Notes: generated by a model not told the origin, from the sequence alone. A stretch of 64,000 nucleotides of DNA from Glaciozyma antarctica PI12 (GCA_002917775.1 KZ627148.1:1681671-1745670), one strand, 5' to 3'; numbered from the stretch's first letter, positions 21,211 to 33,456 are shown. Made by a program: numbers and translations.

Positions 21211-24200
21211 ATGCAGTCTCTGCACACCCTCCTCTCTGCGGAAGCGCTCAACAGCTCTGCTGGTAAGTCCTTCAGCCGCGCACGAATCGGAACGCCACAG
21301 CTAACGATCACGGCCTTGCTCCTTCAGTCTTCGTTTACGATACGACGCCATCGGCGCCTTTTGGAGAAGGCCTCGTCAAGGCCGACACTGGAGCCGAGGT
21401 CTGGCAGATGCAGACTCGCCCTGGAGCTGGGTCCGCCCTCGTCGGATTCGTCGAGAGCATCGCGTTCACGTCCAAGGGCGCCGAGGCGATCGAGGTCGAG
21501 GAGCAGGATGAGGTGGAGGCGCAGGTTCCCGCCAAGCGCGCTTCCCGTTCGAGGACGTTGAGCACCAAGAAGGCGAAGACGACCGTTGGCGCCACGAACG
21601 CCGACAGGCCCGTCACCGTCCTCTCCTCGACTACCTCCTTCCTCTCCCTCGTCCCCTCCCTCCTCTCCCTCCCCGCATCGAACCTCCGCCCCGGACTCGC
21701 TATCCACGTCTCCGCCCAGGCCTCTTCGCTAGCCAGGGACGCCGAGGGATCCGTCACGTTGACGCAGGTTCCTGAGCTCGGCGCGCTCTTCGAGGGAGTG
21801 CAGAGTTTGGAGCAGGGAGGATGGACCGGAGCCGTCGTGCTCTCCGAGACGGCTCAGGAGGCCGCTCAGGTTGGAACTGGGATCGCGCAGGCTGTTACGG
21901 GAGCCGGGTACGACCTCGTCAACGTCTTCGATGGTCTCACCGCTGGACGTCAACTCGCCAACCTCTCCCCCGCCGCCCCCGTCGCTGCAGCTGGACAGTC
22001 CCTCACCTCCATCCTCGGCGCGGCCGTTCCTCCTTTCAGCTACTCTGGATCGGCCACCGCGACCCAGGTCCTTGTCCTCCCCGCCTCGACCTACTCCTCC
22101 TCCGCCAAGGCAGCTCTCGCCGCCCTCACGAACGGTGGCAGCGACGTCGGAATCGTCACCGTTCGCGTCGTCAAGCCTTGGAGCGCCGATGCGTTCCTCG
22201 CCGCTCTCCCCACGTCGACCAAGACTCTTCACGTCTTCGCCGAGGAGGACTCGACCGTCGCCCCCTTCTACGAGGATATTCTTACCACCCTCCTCACCCC
22301 TCCTGGCTTCAAGCTCAAGCTGAGGTCCCTCCCCGTCCCCACCGCCGTCCTCCCCACTGTCCAGGACTGGGCTTCCACGATCCTCGCCCTCTCCTCGTCG
22401 ACCGCCGCACCCGTCCTCAAGTCGCTCCTCCCCGAGCAGGCGAAGCTCGCCGTCTTCTGGGACCTCGACAGCACCTTGGGACGGACCCCTCTCGTCCCTT
22501 CGGCTCTCGCGCAGGCGTTTGCCGCCTCGAGCACCGGAGTCGACGCCAAGCTCGAGACCAAGTACGACAACTTCCGTCAAGGCGGAGTCCAGCAGGCGAC
22601 CCTCCTTCTCGAGCCCACCGGACAGGTCGGAACCGAGTACTCTCTCTCCGCCCTAACCGAGCACTCTCTCTCCGCCTCCCTCCTCCACCTCTCCCGCCCC
22701 GCCGCCGTCCTCAAGGCGTACGAGCCCATCTCCCTCGCCACCGTCGGCCCCGCCACTCGCGTCGTCATCTCCGCCAACTGGACGTCCGACGAGCTTACCG
22801 CCAAGCTCCCCGCGTCGGCACGCAAGGCGCTCGCGACCGTCGCAGCTGGAGCCAAGGGAAGCCTCTTCATTATCGATGCCGACAAGCTCGCGGCGGCGCA
22901 GAAGGTCTCCGCAAAGGACGTCGCCGAAATCGTCTTCTGGTCTCTCTACCTCCCCGCGACCATCTCGGCCAAGGAGATCGTCACCCTCCTCGCCAGCAAC
23001 CCCTCCTTCGCCAGCTGGGACCACGCCAAGCTCGTCGAGGTTAACAGCGCCGTCAGGAACGCGATCGTTCAGGCGGACGTCGACCCTACCTGGACCCAGG
23101 ACGAGATGCCCATCGACGGAGCCGAGGTTCCCAAGGCCCTCCCTACGACCCTCGTCGCCACTGCCGCGAGCGTCAACCCCGACCGCACCTTCGCTGAGCC
23201 CATTTCGAGCATCATCGGCGGCTCCAAGGGATCCTGGCACCAGATCGCCCACCGCCTTCTCTTCCCCGAGGCGTTTACCGTCGAGTCGCACGTCGAGCAG
23301 AGGATGCGCCCCGACCTCCCCGAGAAGAACTTCATGGTCACCGTCACCGAGAACCGTCGCCTCACCCCCAGCAACTACGACCGCAACGTCTTCCACCTCG
23401 AGTTCTCGACCGTCGGCACCGGACTCAACTACGCCGTCGGAGAGGCTCTCGGAATCCACGGCTGGAACGACGAGCAGGAGACGCTCGACTTCCTCTCCTG
23501 GTACGGCCTCGACCCCGAGGCGATCATCAGCGCTCCCGCGCGCGAGGATCCCACCGGACGCGTTGAGCAGCGCACCGTCTTCCACGTCTTCCAGCAGATG
23601 CTCGACATCTTCGGCAAGCCCGGCAAGTCGTTCTACGAGACGCTCTCGCGCTACGCGACCAACAAGGACGAGGAGCGCGCGCTCAGGTTCATCGCCTGCC
23701 CCGACGGACACGCGACGTTCAAGAAGATGAGCGAGGTCGACACCCTCACCTACGCGGACGTGATGCAGAAGTTCCCCTCGGCACGCCTGACCATCGAGGA
23801 CCTCGTTCGCGAGATCGAGACCATCAAGCCTCGCCACTACTCGATCGCCAGTTCGCAGAACTTTGTCGGCGACTCGGTCCACCTCCTCATCGTTACCGTC
23901 GAGTGGCAGGACCCCAAGGGTGTGTCTTCGTCCGCTTTCGTCGTTGTGCGCGATTTTGCTGACGACTTCTCCTCCTCGCAGGTGCCGCTCGTTTCGGACA
24001 GTGTACTCGCTACCTCAACAACCTCAAGGTCGGACAGCAGGTCATGGTCTCGGTCAAGCCCTCCGTCATGAAGGTTCGTTGCCTCCCTTCACAACCCTCC
24101 AGAGCTTCGCTGATCACGTCTTCTCGCACAGCTTCCTCCCATCGACACCGCGCCCATCATCATGGCTGGTCTCGGAACGGGAGCTGCACCCTTCCGCGCC

Positions 24201-24764
24201 TTCATCCAGGAGCGCGCGTGGCAGAAGGCGCAGGGAGTCGACGTCGGCCCCTCGCTCTACTACTTTGGTTCGCGTCACCGCTCCAAGGAGTACCTCTATG
24301 GGTTCGTCTTTCTCGTTACCGTTTGGCTGAGCTCGAAGCTGACGGTTCGCGCAGAGAGGAGATCGAGGCGTACGTTCACGAGGGAGTCGTCACCCACGCC
24401 GGACTCGCCTTCTCGCGTGATACCGACAAGAAGGTCTACATCCAGCACAAAATGAACGAGGACGCGAAGCTCTTGGCCGAGATGATGGAGCACGGCAGTG
24501 CGTTTTCGATCTCTCGCCTCCGTCGTTCGCTCTCGCTGACTTTGGTTCGTCGCAGCTTTCTTCCTCTGCGGACCCACGTGGCCTGTTCCCGACGTCTACG
24601 AGGCTCTCGTCAACTCGTTCGTGGGACAGGGCAAGACGCTCGAGGCGGCTCAGGCTTACATTGAGGAGCTCAAGGAGCAGGAGCGTTACGTCCTTGAGGT
24701 GAGCACCTCGTTTCGATGTCGCTCTCGAACTGGCCTGATGGCTTTGTTCTCGCAGGTCTACTAG
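21211..24764 (+). CDS. MET10: Sulfite reductase [NADPH] flavoprotein (alpha) subunit
   Basis: Met10 passes electrons from NADPH through FAD and FMN to the haem subunit that reduces sulfite to sulfide in methionine and cysteine synthesis; it acts in the cytosol. Exons are 21211-21262, 21328-23919, 23982-24073, 24132-24301, 24355-24497, 24556-24698 and 24756-24764, giving 3,201 nt and 1,066 residues, close to the yeast length. The N-terminal half is the poorly conserved pyruvate-ferredoxin-oxidoreductase-like region. The reductase half has the FAD motif KPRHYSIASSQ, a GQCTRYLNNLKVG block, the NADP-binding MAGLGTGAAPFRAFIQER and the C-terminal FFLCGPTWPVPDVYEAL. The last exon is only nine bases (V-Y-stop). 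Codon use is strongly biased to C-ending codons, consistent with good expression. Confidence 0.95.
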
Positions 24765-25078
24765 ATCAAGGCGGTACTAGATTGGCTTGGAGTAGACTTA
24801 TCGAGAGCTTTGAAAACACTCGTTTGTTCTCAACAGCTTCGTCGTTCAAATGGCTTCGCACCGCGTGTCGTTATTGAGCATCTTGGTGCCGTTCAGCTCA
24901 GCTCTTCTGCTCCAGCGCGCAAGCTTCTCTGGTGCAATTAATCTGGTGCAAGGAAGAAGAGAGCAGAGAGAGGTTGAATCCGAGTCGCTGAATCGTTTCG
25001 AGTCGAGGGGGCGTACTTCCTCCTCTCTCGAGTCCTCCGCCTGTGGGTGCCTTGTTGCCTCCCATCTCGGTGACGGAA
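24765..25078. other. Intergenic between MET10 and the Myb-domain gene
   Basis: About 314 bases containing the MET10 terminator and the promoter and leader of the next gene. The frame of the next gene stays open for 36 bases above its ATG, but ATG 25079 is the first in frame. Nothing else is recognised. Confidence 0.5.
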
Positions 25079-27740
25079 ATGCCGCTCAAGAAGAAGGCGA
25101 GCTCTGGAGTCGAGCCATCCGACCTCGAGATCCTCTCAGAGATTGCTGCCTCACTCCATCCCGCCGCCGACCTCTCCCCCGACGGCTCCTCCCTTCCTCT
25201 CCCCTCGCCGCCGCCGCCGCGTAAAACAACAACACGCACGAGCACTTCGACGCGCCGCCAGGCCTCTTCCTCCCGCAACGCCCACGCCAGCACCTCCCAT
25301 GAACCTTTCGGCTCAGGACCGTTCTCTTCCCTCGTCTCGGTCGGCACTCAGGCCGCTCATGCCATCGACGCGAGCCGCAGCGGAGCTCTCGGTGGGCTGG
25401 GAGGAGTCGGCGTAGGTGCCGGCGTAGGGATCGACTCGACTATGGCGCCGCACTACTACGAGGAGACGACACCGCTGCTCAATAACAACGTCCTGCTGCC
25501 GTCCGAGGGCTCGTACGCTACGGGCGACTACAACTTCTTTGGGACAACTTCGGGCGGCGCGTTCGGCTCGGGAGGACTGGGACTCGGCGTGAGCACCGAG
25601 GCGGAGAACGCTCATGATAGTGGGAGTGGGAGTGGGAGCGGGAGCGGGATGGACATCGATGTCGAGGTGGAACGCTTGGAGGAACCGCTCGACTCGCAGA
25701 GCCGGATGAGGGCGCTCATGAAGCTCGATGCGGATGCGGATGCCGCGCTCGAGGCGAGCAAGAAGTACCAACACGAGGTTCTGGCAGTCATGAACAAGCT
25801 GGCGAAGGCGACGACGAGGACCGAGGAGCTGCAGGTACGTTCCAACCGATTTTGAAGCGTTGCGGAGCTGATGTCTGAATCCTCGCGCAGACTCTCGTCA
25901 AGGACATGTACACCAACCTGGCGACCGGCACTGACTTCAAGGTCTCGGCACCTGGGACGGTCACCGTCACGCTGCCCTGGTTCAAGCACTTCCATGGACG
26001 AGTGCGTGATTCGCAACCTGCTCCTCACCTTCGCTGACTGCCTTCCACTTCGCAGGACCTTCCTCCCAACCCTGAAGGCGAAGGCCGTGATCGCTACCTC
26101 GCTGCCATCCGCCACGTACCCTGTGAGTCCGTCCTTTCGTCCCGCTGCTCAAAGCTCATGCTCGCCTTCGCAGGGACTCCCACCGAACGCGCCGCACTCA
26201 AGCGCGAGATCATCGCTCACAACAGTCGTGAAATCGCTCTGCAGGCCAGCATGAGGTGCGTTCGGTTGTGATGCGTTCCTCCACTCGAGCTAATCTACCT
26301 CCTTTGCAGCGGCGAAGACATCGAAGCGAAGCTGGCTTCATACGATGATTCCTACTTTCTTGAATCGACCGAGCGCCTCGACTGGGAGAAGATTGCTCTC
26401 GTCGTACGTCCCCAGCTCCTCTGAGTCGAGCAGATATCTCACCACACTCGCAGATCTCTCGTCGCTCGTCCATCGAATGCAAGATCCAGTGGATGCAGAA
26501 CGACCACCCGCTGATCAACAAGGTCAAGTGGACGACGGACGAGACGCAGCGCATGCTCAAGATTGCCGAGGCGAAGGGACATCGTGATTGGGCTGGCATC
26601 GCTACTGAACTTGGCGTGAGCTCAATCGCTTCCCGCTGCGAAGCACAGGAGCTGACGAGCTTTTTCACTGCAGACGAAAAGGACTCCTGCCGAGTGTTTG
26701 AGGCAGTACAGGCGTCGAGCTGGACAGCGCAAGGACTGGTCGGCGGAGGAGGACAATCTCTTGCGCGAGGGCGTGAGGAAGTTTGGGCAGAACTGGCAGG
26801 CAGGTACGTCTGCTCTCCCCCGTCCCTCCAGTACCCTGCTTACTTCTCCTCCTCCACAGTCGCTCTCCTCGTCGGCCGACACTCGAACCAGTGCATCAAC
26901 CGCTGGACGAAGACCCTTCGCCCTTCGATCAAGCGCGGCAAGTGGACGGCGGAGGAAGACGACCTGCTTCGCGCTGCGCACGCGGCGTGTGGACCGTCGT
27001 GGAAGCTCGTCGAGGCGAGGGTCAAGGGGAGGACGGATGCGCAGTGTCGCGAGCGATGGGTCAACATCCTCAACCCCGAGATCCTGCCGCCCAAGATCTG
27101 GTCCGAGGAGGTGAGTCGCGCGTCGGCGGTTATGGAGCTGAGCTGATGGGGATCGTGATGCAGGACGAGGAGATTCTGGTGAGGGAGCGTGAGGTCGAGA
27201 AAAAGTCTTGGAGCGAGGTCGCGCACGTCTTTGGCGGCAAGCGTACCGACAACCACGTTCGTCCCCTGCAAGCTCTCGCTCTCGCCCCTTGCTGATCGGC
27301 TTCTCTCGCAGTGCGCGCGCCACTACCAGGAGATCGTTCGGAACCGCGAACGTGTCGCCGCTGGAAAGCCAATCAAGATCCTCAACGTCGTCAAGGTTCC
27401 TAAGGCGCCGAAGGTCCCCAAGGAGCCCAAAGCTCCGCGCAAGCCTCCGACTAAGCGACGCAAAAAGGACGACGGCGCCGAGGAGGATTCCACTGCCATC
27501 GATCCGCTTCTGCAAGCTGGGGAGGAGGGCGCCGAGGGGGAGACGATGCCGGAGCCCGTCAAGAAGAAGATGGGGCGGCCTCGTAAGGTCCCGCCGGTGA
27601 AGGAGGATGCGCCTGATGCTGGGAATGAGGCGAGTGGGAGTGGAGAAGTCAGGAGGAGTGGGAGGAAGAGGACGGTTCGTGTTGCCGAGTCGGACGTTGA
27701 GGGTTCGGAGGAGGAAGGGGTCGCGGGGACGGAGGAGTAG
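25079..27740 (+). CDS. Multi-Myb-repeat protein, SNAPC4-like (snRNA-activating complex)
   Basis: The 724-residue protein carries four Myb/SANT repeats in tandem, as in SNAPC4, the DNA-binding subunit of the complex that drives snRNA gene transcription. Exons are 25079-25834, 25891-26001, 26056-26122, 26174-26255, 26310-26403, 26454-26615, 26674-26803, 26860-27110, 27164-27256 and 27312-27740, 2,175 nt in phase. The repeats are about residues 389-437 (VKWTTDETQRMLKIAEAKGH), 446-494 (DWSAEEDNLLREGVRKFGQN), 498-544 (GKWTAEEDDLLRAAHAACGP) and 549-593 (SWSEVAHVFGGKRTDNH). The conserved pre-Myb region (TLVKDMYTNLATGTDFK, ERLDWEKIAL) also fits SNAPC4. The C-terminus is basic and proline-rich with an AT-hook-like MGRPRK and an acidic end. 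A Myb-family activator such as REB1/BAS1 is the alternative. Confidence 0.82.
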
Positions 27741-28025
27741 AGCTTGATGCTTGGCTTAAATTTCACCACTGCTGTTTTGTTGCTAGATCGCGGAGCCGAG
27801 GTGCGTGTCGGCCAGCGAGCGAGAGCAAATCTGGCTCAGGCGGCTGCAGAGTCTTGGTGAGAGAGCGCGGACGACTGCCCTCTCCCTCAGCCACTCAACA
27901 CTCGAACTCAAAGCTCCTCCTCAACCCTTTCCCCTCCCAGTTCCCCTCCCTGCGCCCCCCAGCCAGAATCTAAGGCACCCCAAGTCCACCCGTCCACTCA
28001 ACTCCCCTCCACCCACTCGTCAACC
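27741..28025. promoter_or_regulatory. Promoter and leader of the two-RRM gene
   Basis: About 285 bases between tandem plus-strand genes. The 3' part is a long pyrimidine-rich tract (27900-28020) leading into CAACCATGTCC, which suits a highly expressed gene. No TATA box is seen. Confidence 0.5.
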
Positions 28026-29338
28026 ATGTCCGGAGAGCCCGTGTTCGCCGCCGCCACTGAGGCCGTCCAGGCTGATGCCCAGGAAGTTGGATTCAAGGTG
28101 CGTTGTGCTGTTACGTGTACGGAGGAGGGGGTGCAGGGTGGAGGGGCAGAGGAACACGTCGGCTGACCATCTCCTCCTCCCCCTCCTCCATCGCGTCTTG
28201 CTGCAGGTCTTCGTTGGCAACCTCTCGTTCGCCACCAAGGACGCTGAGCTCCAGGAGATCTTTGAGGCTGTCGGACCCATGTGCGTCCCTCTCCCTCGTC
28301 GTTCGTGCTCTTTTCATGACCAGTGCCCTGACCTTCTTCCTTCTCCCACCTTCCTTTCTCCCTCAGCTCCAACGCCTCGATCATCAACCGTGGACAGCGC
28401 TCCCTTGGGTAAGCCATCTTATAGTCTCCGCGTTGTTGGAGATGGAGGAGTCGAGCAGGAGCGCGGGAGCAAGCGCTCTGTTTGCTCTTCCAGCACGACA
28501 GAGCAGCGCGCTGACCCTTCTTCCCCCCTACAGCTACGGTTTTGTCACCTTCGCCACCGAGGCCGACGCCCAGAACGCCATCGCGCGCCTTGACAAGTCT
28601 GAGGTCGCTGGCCGCCAGATCAACGTCGAGCTCGCCAAGCCCCCGACCGCGACGCCCGCTGGACGTGCGCCCCGTGAGCCCAAGGCTGCCGCCCCCGCTG
28701 TTGAGGGAGAGGCCCCCGTCGACGGAGCTGTCAAGACCAAGAAGCCCCGCGCCAAGGTTCGTAGCGCGACCCAGGGAACGACGAGGATGGCACGCAGGAG
28801 CTGACTCTCCCTTCGTTTTCTTCTGCAGCGCCCTAAGGCCGCCCGCCGTGCCCGCACCGACGGCGAGACCGAGGAGGTTGGAGATGCGCCCGCCGACGTC
28901 AACGACGTGACCGCCCAGCTCGCCTCCGCCACCCTCGACGGCGAGGCCCCCAAGCCCAAGGGACGTCGCGGCGCCCCTCGCGAGCCTGGAACGGCTCCCG
29001 TTCGTCGTGGACCCCCCACCGGAGAGCCCTCCAAGACCCTCCTCTTCGTCGCCAACCTCCCCTTCTCCGTCACCGACGAGGGACTTTCGACCCTCTTCGC
29101 CGACTACAAGGTCGCCAGCGCCCGCGTTGTCGTCAAGAAGTTTGGCCCTGGACAGGGAAGGAGCAAGGGATTCGGATTCGTCGACTTTGTCAACGAGGAG
29201 GAGCAGAAGAAGGCGCTCGAGAACGTTCAGGGCAAGGAGGTCGACGGAAGGGAGGTCCAGCTTAAGGTCGCCATCAACGCTGCCCCTGAGGAGGTCAAGA
29301 CCGATGCCGAGCCTGAGGCTATCATCGTCGCGTCCTAG
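28026..29338 (+). CDS. RNA-binding protein with two RRMs
   Basis: The 306-residue protein binds RNA through two RRM domains; its exact targets are unknown. Exons are 28026-28097, 28207-28280, 28367-28408, 28534-28756 and 28829-29338 (TAG), 921 nt. RRM1 has RNP2 VFVGNLSF and RNP1 YGFVTF (about residues 25-102). RRM2 has LLFVANLPFSVTDEGLSTLF and RNP1 GFGFVDF (about 206-285). The linker is Arg/Ala/Pro-rich with RRGAPREPG-type motifs that could be methylated. The overall plan resembles yeast Sbp1 and other small glycine/arginine-linked RRM proteins, but I cannot name an orthologue. Codon bias is strong. An intron sits directly after the stop codon, in the 3' untranslated region. Confidence 0.88.
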
Positions 29339-29396
29339 GTACGTATTCTTCGCGTCGTCGTTCGCAGAGCCTCATGCTGACCGCTCTCTCTCGCAG
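29339..29396 (+). other. Probable 3'-UTR intron right after the stop codon
   Basis: TAG 29336-29338 is followed at once by GTACGT. A branch-like GCTGACC and a TCTCGCAG acceptor end at 29396. The element has all marks of the introns used elsewhere in the window yet lies wholly behind the stop of the two-RRM gene. Confidence 0.65.
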
Positions 29397-29754
29397 ATGA
29401 TCATCAACTATCATCTCCGTCCGCCGGAGCAGGCTTTCGTAAAACACAAACTACTTTAAACTACTCCACATGAACGTCTTGAGAGTGCCCGCTGCTTCAA
29501 TGCTTCGTGCTCTTTCGCACGCCCCTGCTCGTACCGCTGCTCTTCCTCCTTCGTTTCTGCTCCCTTGCGTGCACTGCTCTCAAGGACGATTGCTCAGTCG
29601 TAACGACGAGACCTTGACTCCATTTTACCAAGCGGTTCGTACGAAGAGAGCTCTCAACCATCACTTTGCGTAAGGAGCGACGCCAGCGCCCCTGCTCGCG
29701 CACTTCTCGCATCCCTCTCACAGCACAGCACCAAAGCAATACCGAACATCCAGC
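29397..29754. other. Convergent 3' intergenic stretch
   Basis: The two-RRM gene and the fucosyltransferase-like gene end towards each other. A small plus-strand frame (29470-29673) is present but has no supporting motif. I see no RNA gene. Confidence 0.5.
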
Positions 29755-32047
29755 TCAATTCTTCGAAGCCGGTGGCGGCGCAAACAGCGCCTCCAACCTC
29801 CCCGTCGGCCTCCAATACCCATCGACCGAGCGCACCCTCCCTCCCAAACTCTTTCCCGAGATCTGTCGCGGACCGACGACGGCGTGTTCGCCTGCGATAA
29901 GGCAGGCTAGTCGGCCTACATTGCTCGCTCCTGGATCGTTCGTCAGAGAGGAATGGGATGGAGGAGGGACGGAGGGACGGACCGCTGATGAGGAAGGCGT
30001 CGGCGAAGAGGGAGAGGGTTGTTAGATCTCGTAGGAAGTAGCGAGTGAGGTGGATGCGGAGGGAGAGGGGGAGGGCGTTGAAGGTCGTTTGCGTGAAGGT
30101 CGTAAGGATCGTGGAGGCCTCGCTCTTCGCCTCGTCCACCTTGGCCGTTCCCTCCTCCTCCTCCTCGTCGTCGTAGAGATCGTTCGATTCGAGCTGGAGG
30201 ACGTTTTTCCACTGCTGAAGGCTCTCGGTCGTAGGTGAGGACGCTTCGACGATCTCGAAGGCGTCGGCCAGATCGTCGTCGAGGATCTTTTGAAGGGCGA
30301 TTGATTCGGCGCTCATGACGACGAGAGTCGTGACGGCGTTGGCGGGGAAGAGAGTGGTGCGGGCGCGAGAGTAACCTGGCTCTGAGCTGGTGGACTTGGA
30401 GAGTCGGCGGGTGGCGTCGCTGGCAGCTGCAGGCGGACGGAGTCAGTGGGACGTCGTGAGAAACTCGTTGTCCTGAGACGAACCTTCGAGGAAGACCTGG
30501 AGCGGAGAGGGGAACGTCAACGAAGGCCTCAAGCGCTGTAAGAAGCGACCCACCGTCAGGTTTCCAAACGTTTGTCGATAGATACCCAGCTCAGCAGCAT
30601 CCTTGTTCCACTCTGTCGCCTTGTCGCCTAGTCGAACGTGAATGCCGATGAGTGGTCCACGATCACTCCTCTCTGCACCACCCGCCTCATCAAAGTCGAG
30701 CTGATCCTCAGCGACTTCTTCGACAGGCTGCCGCTGCGAAGAATCTCCCTTCCGCCGATTTCCTGCGTTCAAGCCCGTCAGAACGTGTGCAGCTTCGAAG
30801 AACGGCAAGGATCTCACCTCCGAAAGTAGGAGACTGCTTGCGGTTTCGCACACCGCCTGCTCCGAGTCCGAGCTCCATCCTTTGCTTGCGAATCATCGAG
30901 GCCAGCTGCGACGATGGGTGAGCGCCGCTCCCGAACTCGCAGGAAGGAAGGAAGCTCACTCGATCGTTCGGTCTCCAGAGATCTTTGGCGGCAGCGGCAA
31001 AGTCGACGAAGACCTCCTCCAAGGCTCCTGGGAGCGTCTCTCCTTGGGGAAGGATGTGGCCGAAGCGACGGTCTCGCAGCTCGTTGACCGCGTTAGGATC
31101 GAGCATCTCGTCCCTGTGTTCGCTAAGCATTAGCTTGAATATGTGGTGAAGCTGGCACGAGGACGCACCTGATCCAGGCATCGGCCTTGTCGAGGAGCTC
31201 GCGGGAGAACCAAACGCGTTCCGAGGTTGACCAGCGTCTCTCGCCCATGGCGACGGCGGCACTCCGGAGGAACCAGTCCTTCGGAGGACGGCAGTGCACC
31301 TGTTTAGGCTGGAAGTAGTGGGAGAGAGCTCCGTAATTCCAGTTGCTGTCGTCGGCCAGGAGAGTGTAGCCTGTGAGAGAGGTGAGTTGGAGCCGCTTGC
31401 ACTTTGACGAGGTGACGAACCGAGCTTTTGCGCGATAACCTGAGCCTGCAGGTAAAGGTTGATCTCGCTCGAGAAGCCACGCACGCTGAACAGACCCGCT
31501 CATCAGCTCCCACCTCCAACGCTCCCAGCAGCTCCCTCTACTCACCCAGTGAACTCGAACAAGAGGACCCTCTGGCACTCGGGCAGCACCTCTCCATCCC
31601 CAATGATAACCTCCCCCGCATCGTGCTCCAACCACCGCTTCGGCAAGACCCAGCTCTCCCCCTCGCCGTGCGCGCGCCTCGACTTGCGCTCCTTGGTGAG
31701 GCGATCCGTTTTCCAGCCGTTGAGAGCTCCACCGCCGAGGTAGATGATCAAACCACCGATAACTAGGCCCGCAAGGATCTTCAGACCAAGCGAGCGGTTT
31801 CGACGGAAGGCGAGAGAGTCGAGAGCCGCAGCTGGGAGGAAGTGGGGGCGTTAGCGTGTTGAGTGAGATGAGAGTGGAATGGGGCCCTACCTTGGTTGGT
31901 GCCATTGCTATGAGCGCCTTTGAATTTGGTAGGGCTGGAGAAGGAGGGGATTGGGCCCGGCTTCGCGCTGATGGACGACTGACGACGAGGATAGGCCACG
32001 CTTTCGGATCTCGAGTGAGCTCGAGGGTCTGAGCCTGTGCCTGACAT
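29755..32047 (-). CDS. Type II membrane fucosyltransferase-like protein (GT23-like)
   Basis: This 597-residue protein has a Ser-rich cytosolic tail, one membrane helix (about residues 62-80, LKILAGLVIGGLIIYLGGG) and a lumenal domain. Exons are 32047-31891, 31831-31546, 31485-31421, 31370-31169, 31113-30960, 30905-30818, 30762-30554, 30496-30484, 30426-29983 and 29930-29755 (TGA), 1,794 nt in phase. The lumenal part contains YTLLADDSNWNYGALSHYF and the motif PLIGIHVRLGDK, close to the GVHVRRTDK motif that binds GDP-fucose in alpha-1,6-fucosyltransferases such as FUT8. Later RYFLRDLTTLSLFADAFLIS and VRSVDGYWRP suit the same fold. The likely site is the Golgi. Donor sugar and acceptor are not proven; the family call is from memory of the motif. 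Exon 8 is only 13 bases. Confidence 0.68.
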
Positions 32048-32252
32048 CAGGCAGGTGAGGATCGAAACTGAGGGGAGAAAGGAGCGTCGAGAATGAGGAG
32101 AGGAAGGAGGGAGGAGGGGAAGAGGGGAAGAAGCTGTCGGTGCGCATGCAGTTCTCGCTGCCGTCGCCCCGCGGATTCACAAAAGCAGCTCATCCAGATG
32201 GCGAGCAGCTCCTTGGGGCCATTAATGTAAAACCAGAGCATTCCACAATAAT

Positions 32253-33456
32253 TCAGGGCTGTGACGGTCCAAGATTTAGAACAGGTTTAGGAGCTCCTCC
32301 CTCTTTCCCTGCCTTGCTCCCCTTCTTCTTCCTCCGCTTCTTCTTCTTCTTCTTCAATCCCTCCCCATTCCCAGCGCCATTCCGAACCGCCTCGCTCCCA
32401 TCCACGCTCTCCGCTTCCCGATCCGAATCGTCCCCGTCCTCGGCGTCCTTCTCCTGCTCCTGCACCTCCGCAACCGGCGAATCTCCACCAGACGAAGGCG
32501 AAGGTGCAAAAGGCGGCTTGACGGTACGGTGCTTCGCGACCTGCGGCGACTGCATCACGACGTCCTCCGTCTCGTTCGCTGCTGTCTCCGCGCGCTCCTC
32601 CGCAAGCACCTCCTCCAACTTCTGCCGCTTCGACGCCTCGGCACGCTCACGTTCTCGCTCCTTCTTCCGCTTGTTTTTCGATAGAGGAGCAGCGGGACCG
32701 GTGGAGGAGGAGGCGGCGGTGGAGGCGGCGGAGGACGAGATGGGTGCGTTCTTGACCTTGACATGGGGAGGGATGGCTGTGGGGAGGGCGCTGGTAGAGG
32801 GAGACGGTTGTGAGGGGGTGAAGGGGTTGGAAGGGGGCTTGCTGGAGGTGGCCTTCTTGGGAGTCGAGAGGGAGGTCGACGCTCCGTTGGCTTTGCTTCC
32901 GCCGATGCCGTTCGAGAGAGCTACGCCGTTCGCCTTGGGCTTAAACGCCTTTGACCTGCTGTCCTCCTCCTCGTCGTCGGATCCAGGCTCGTTCGACGCG
33001 CCGTTCGCTGTGCTCCCCCTCCCTCCCTGCTCCTCCTCCTCCGCACCGCGCTTGTTGCCCTTCCCGTTCGACAGAAGCCGTTGCCGCAACCTGAACTCGT
33101 CCGCTTGCTGAAGGTGCAGAGCAGTCACGCTCGCGCCCAGTCCTAGCCTTTGCACGAGAACAACACGATCAGCTCCCGCGAAAGAAGAAAAACAGAGCAG
33201 GCAAAGCTCACCTCGCAGGACGCGCTCGAGACGCCAGACTCGCGCTCGCAAACGAGTTGGTCTCTGGTGCGTCCCATGATGCGTCGAGATCTTTAGGCAG
33301 CCATGAATCGACGAGAGTGCGGACGGCGGAGACGGAGTCGTCGAGAGATGCCTGGAAGGCGACGAGATCGGTGATCTCTTCCTCCTGCTCCTCTTGGGGT
33401 TGAGACCTGGCTGAAGGTTTTGAAGTCTTTGTTCGCGAACCTGGCGGCGGTGCCAT
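32253..33456 (-). CDS. DUF3245-like nuclear/nucleolar protein
   Basis: A 379-residue protein in two exons (33456-33212 and 33147-32253, stop TGA). The N-terminal part, with RTLVDSWLPKDLDASWDAP and PARLGLGASVTALHLQ, resembles the small fungal family DUF3245, whose role is unknown. The rest is low-complexity: Ser/Pro/Ala stretches, a strongly charged coiled segment (KNKRKKERERERAEASKRQK) and, near the end, a lysine run (GLKKKKKKRRKKKGSKAGK) typical of nucleolar targeting. The gene diverges from the RRM-NTF2-WD40 gene with only 109 bases between start codons. The domain call is moderate; nuclear location is an inference from the basic tail. Confidence 0.7.

Noticed and set aside
22653-23882. 409-codon open frame antisense to MET10
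   Set aside because: It mirrors the third-position-C codon bias of MET10 on the other strand, has no motif and lies wholly inside a well-supported gene. A second one at 21729-22580 is the same effect.
25615-25650. GGGAGT/GGGAGC tandem repeat inside the Myb gene
   Set aside because: It simply encodes a Gly-Ser linker in a disordered N-terminus; not a separate element.
29470-29673. 67-codon plus frame after the two-RRM gene
   Set aside because: Short, no homology, likely part of the 3' untranslated region.
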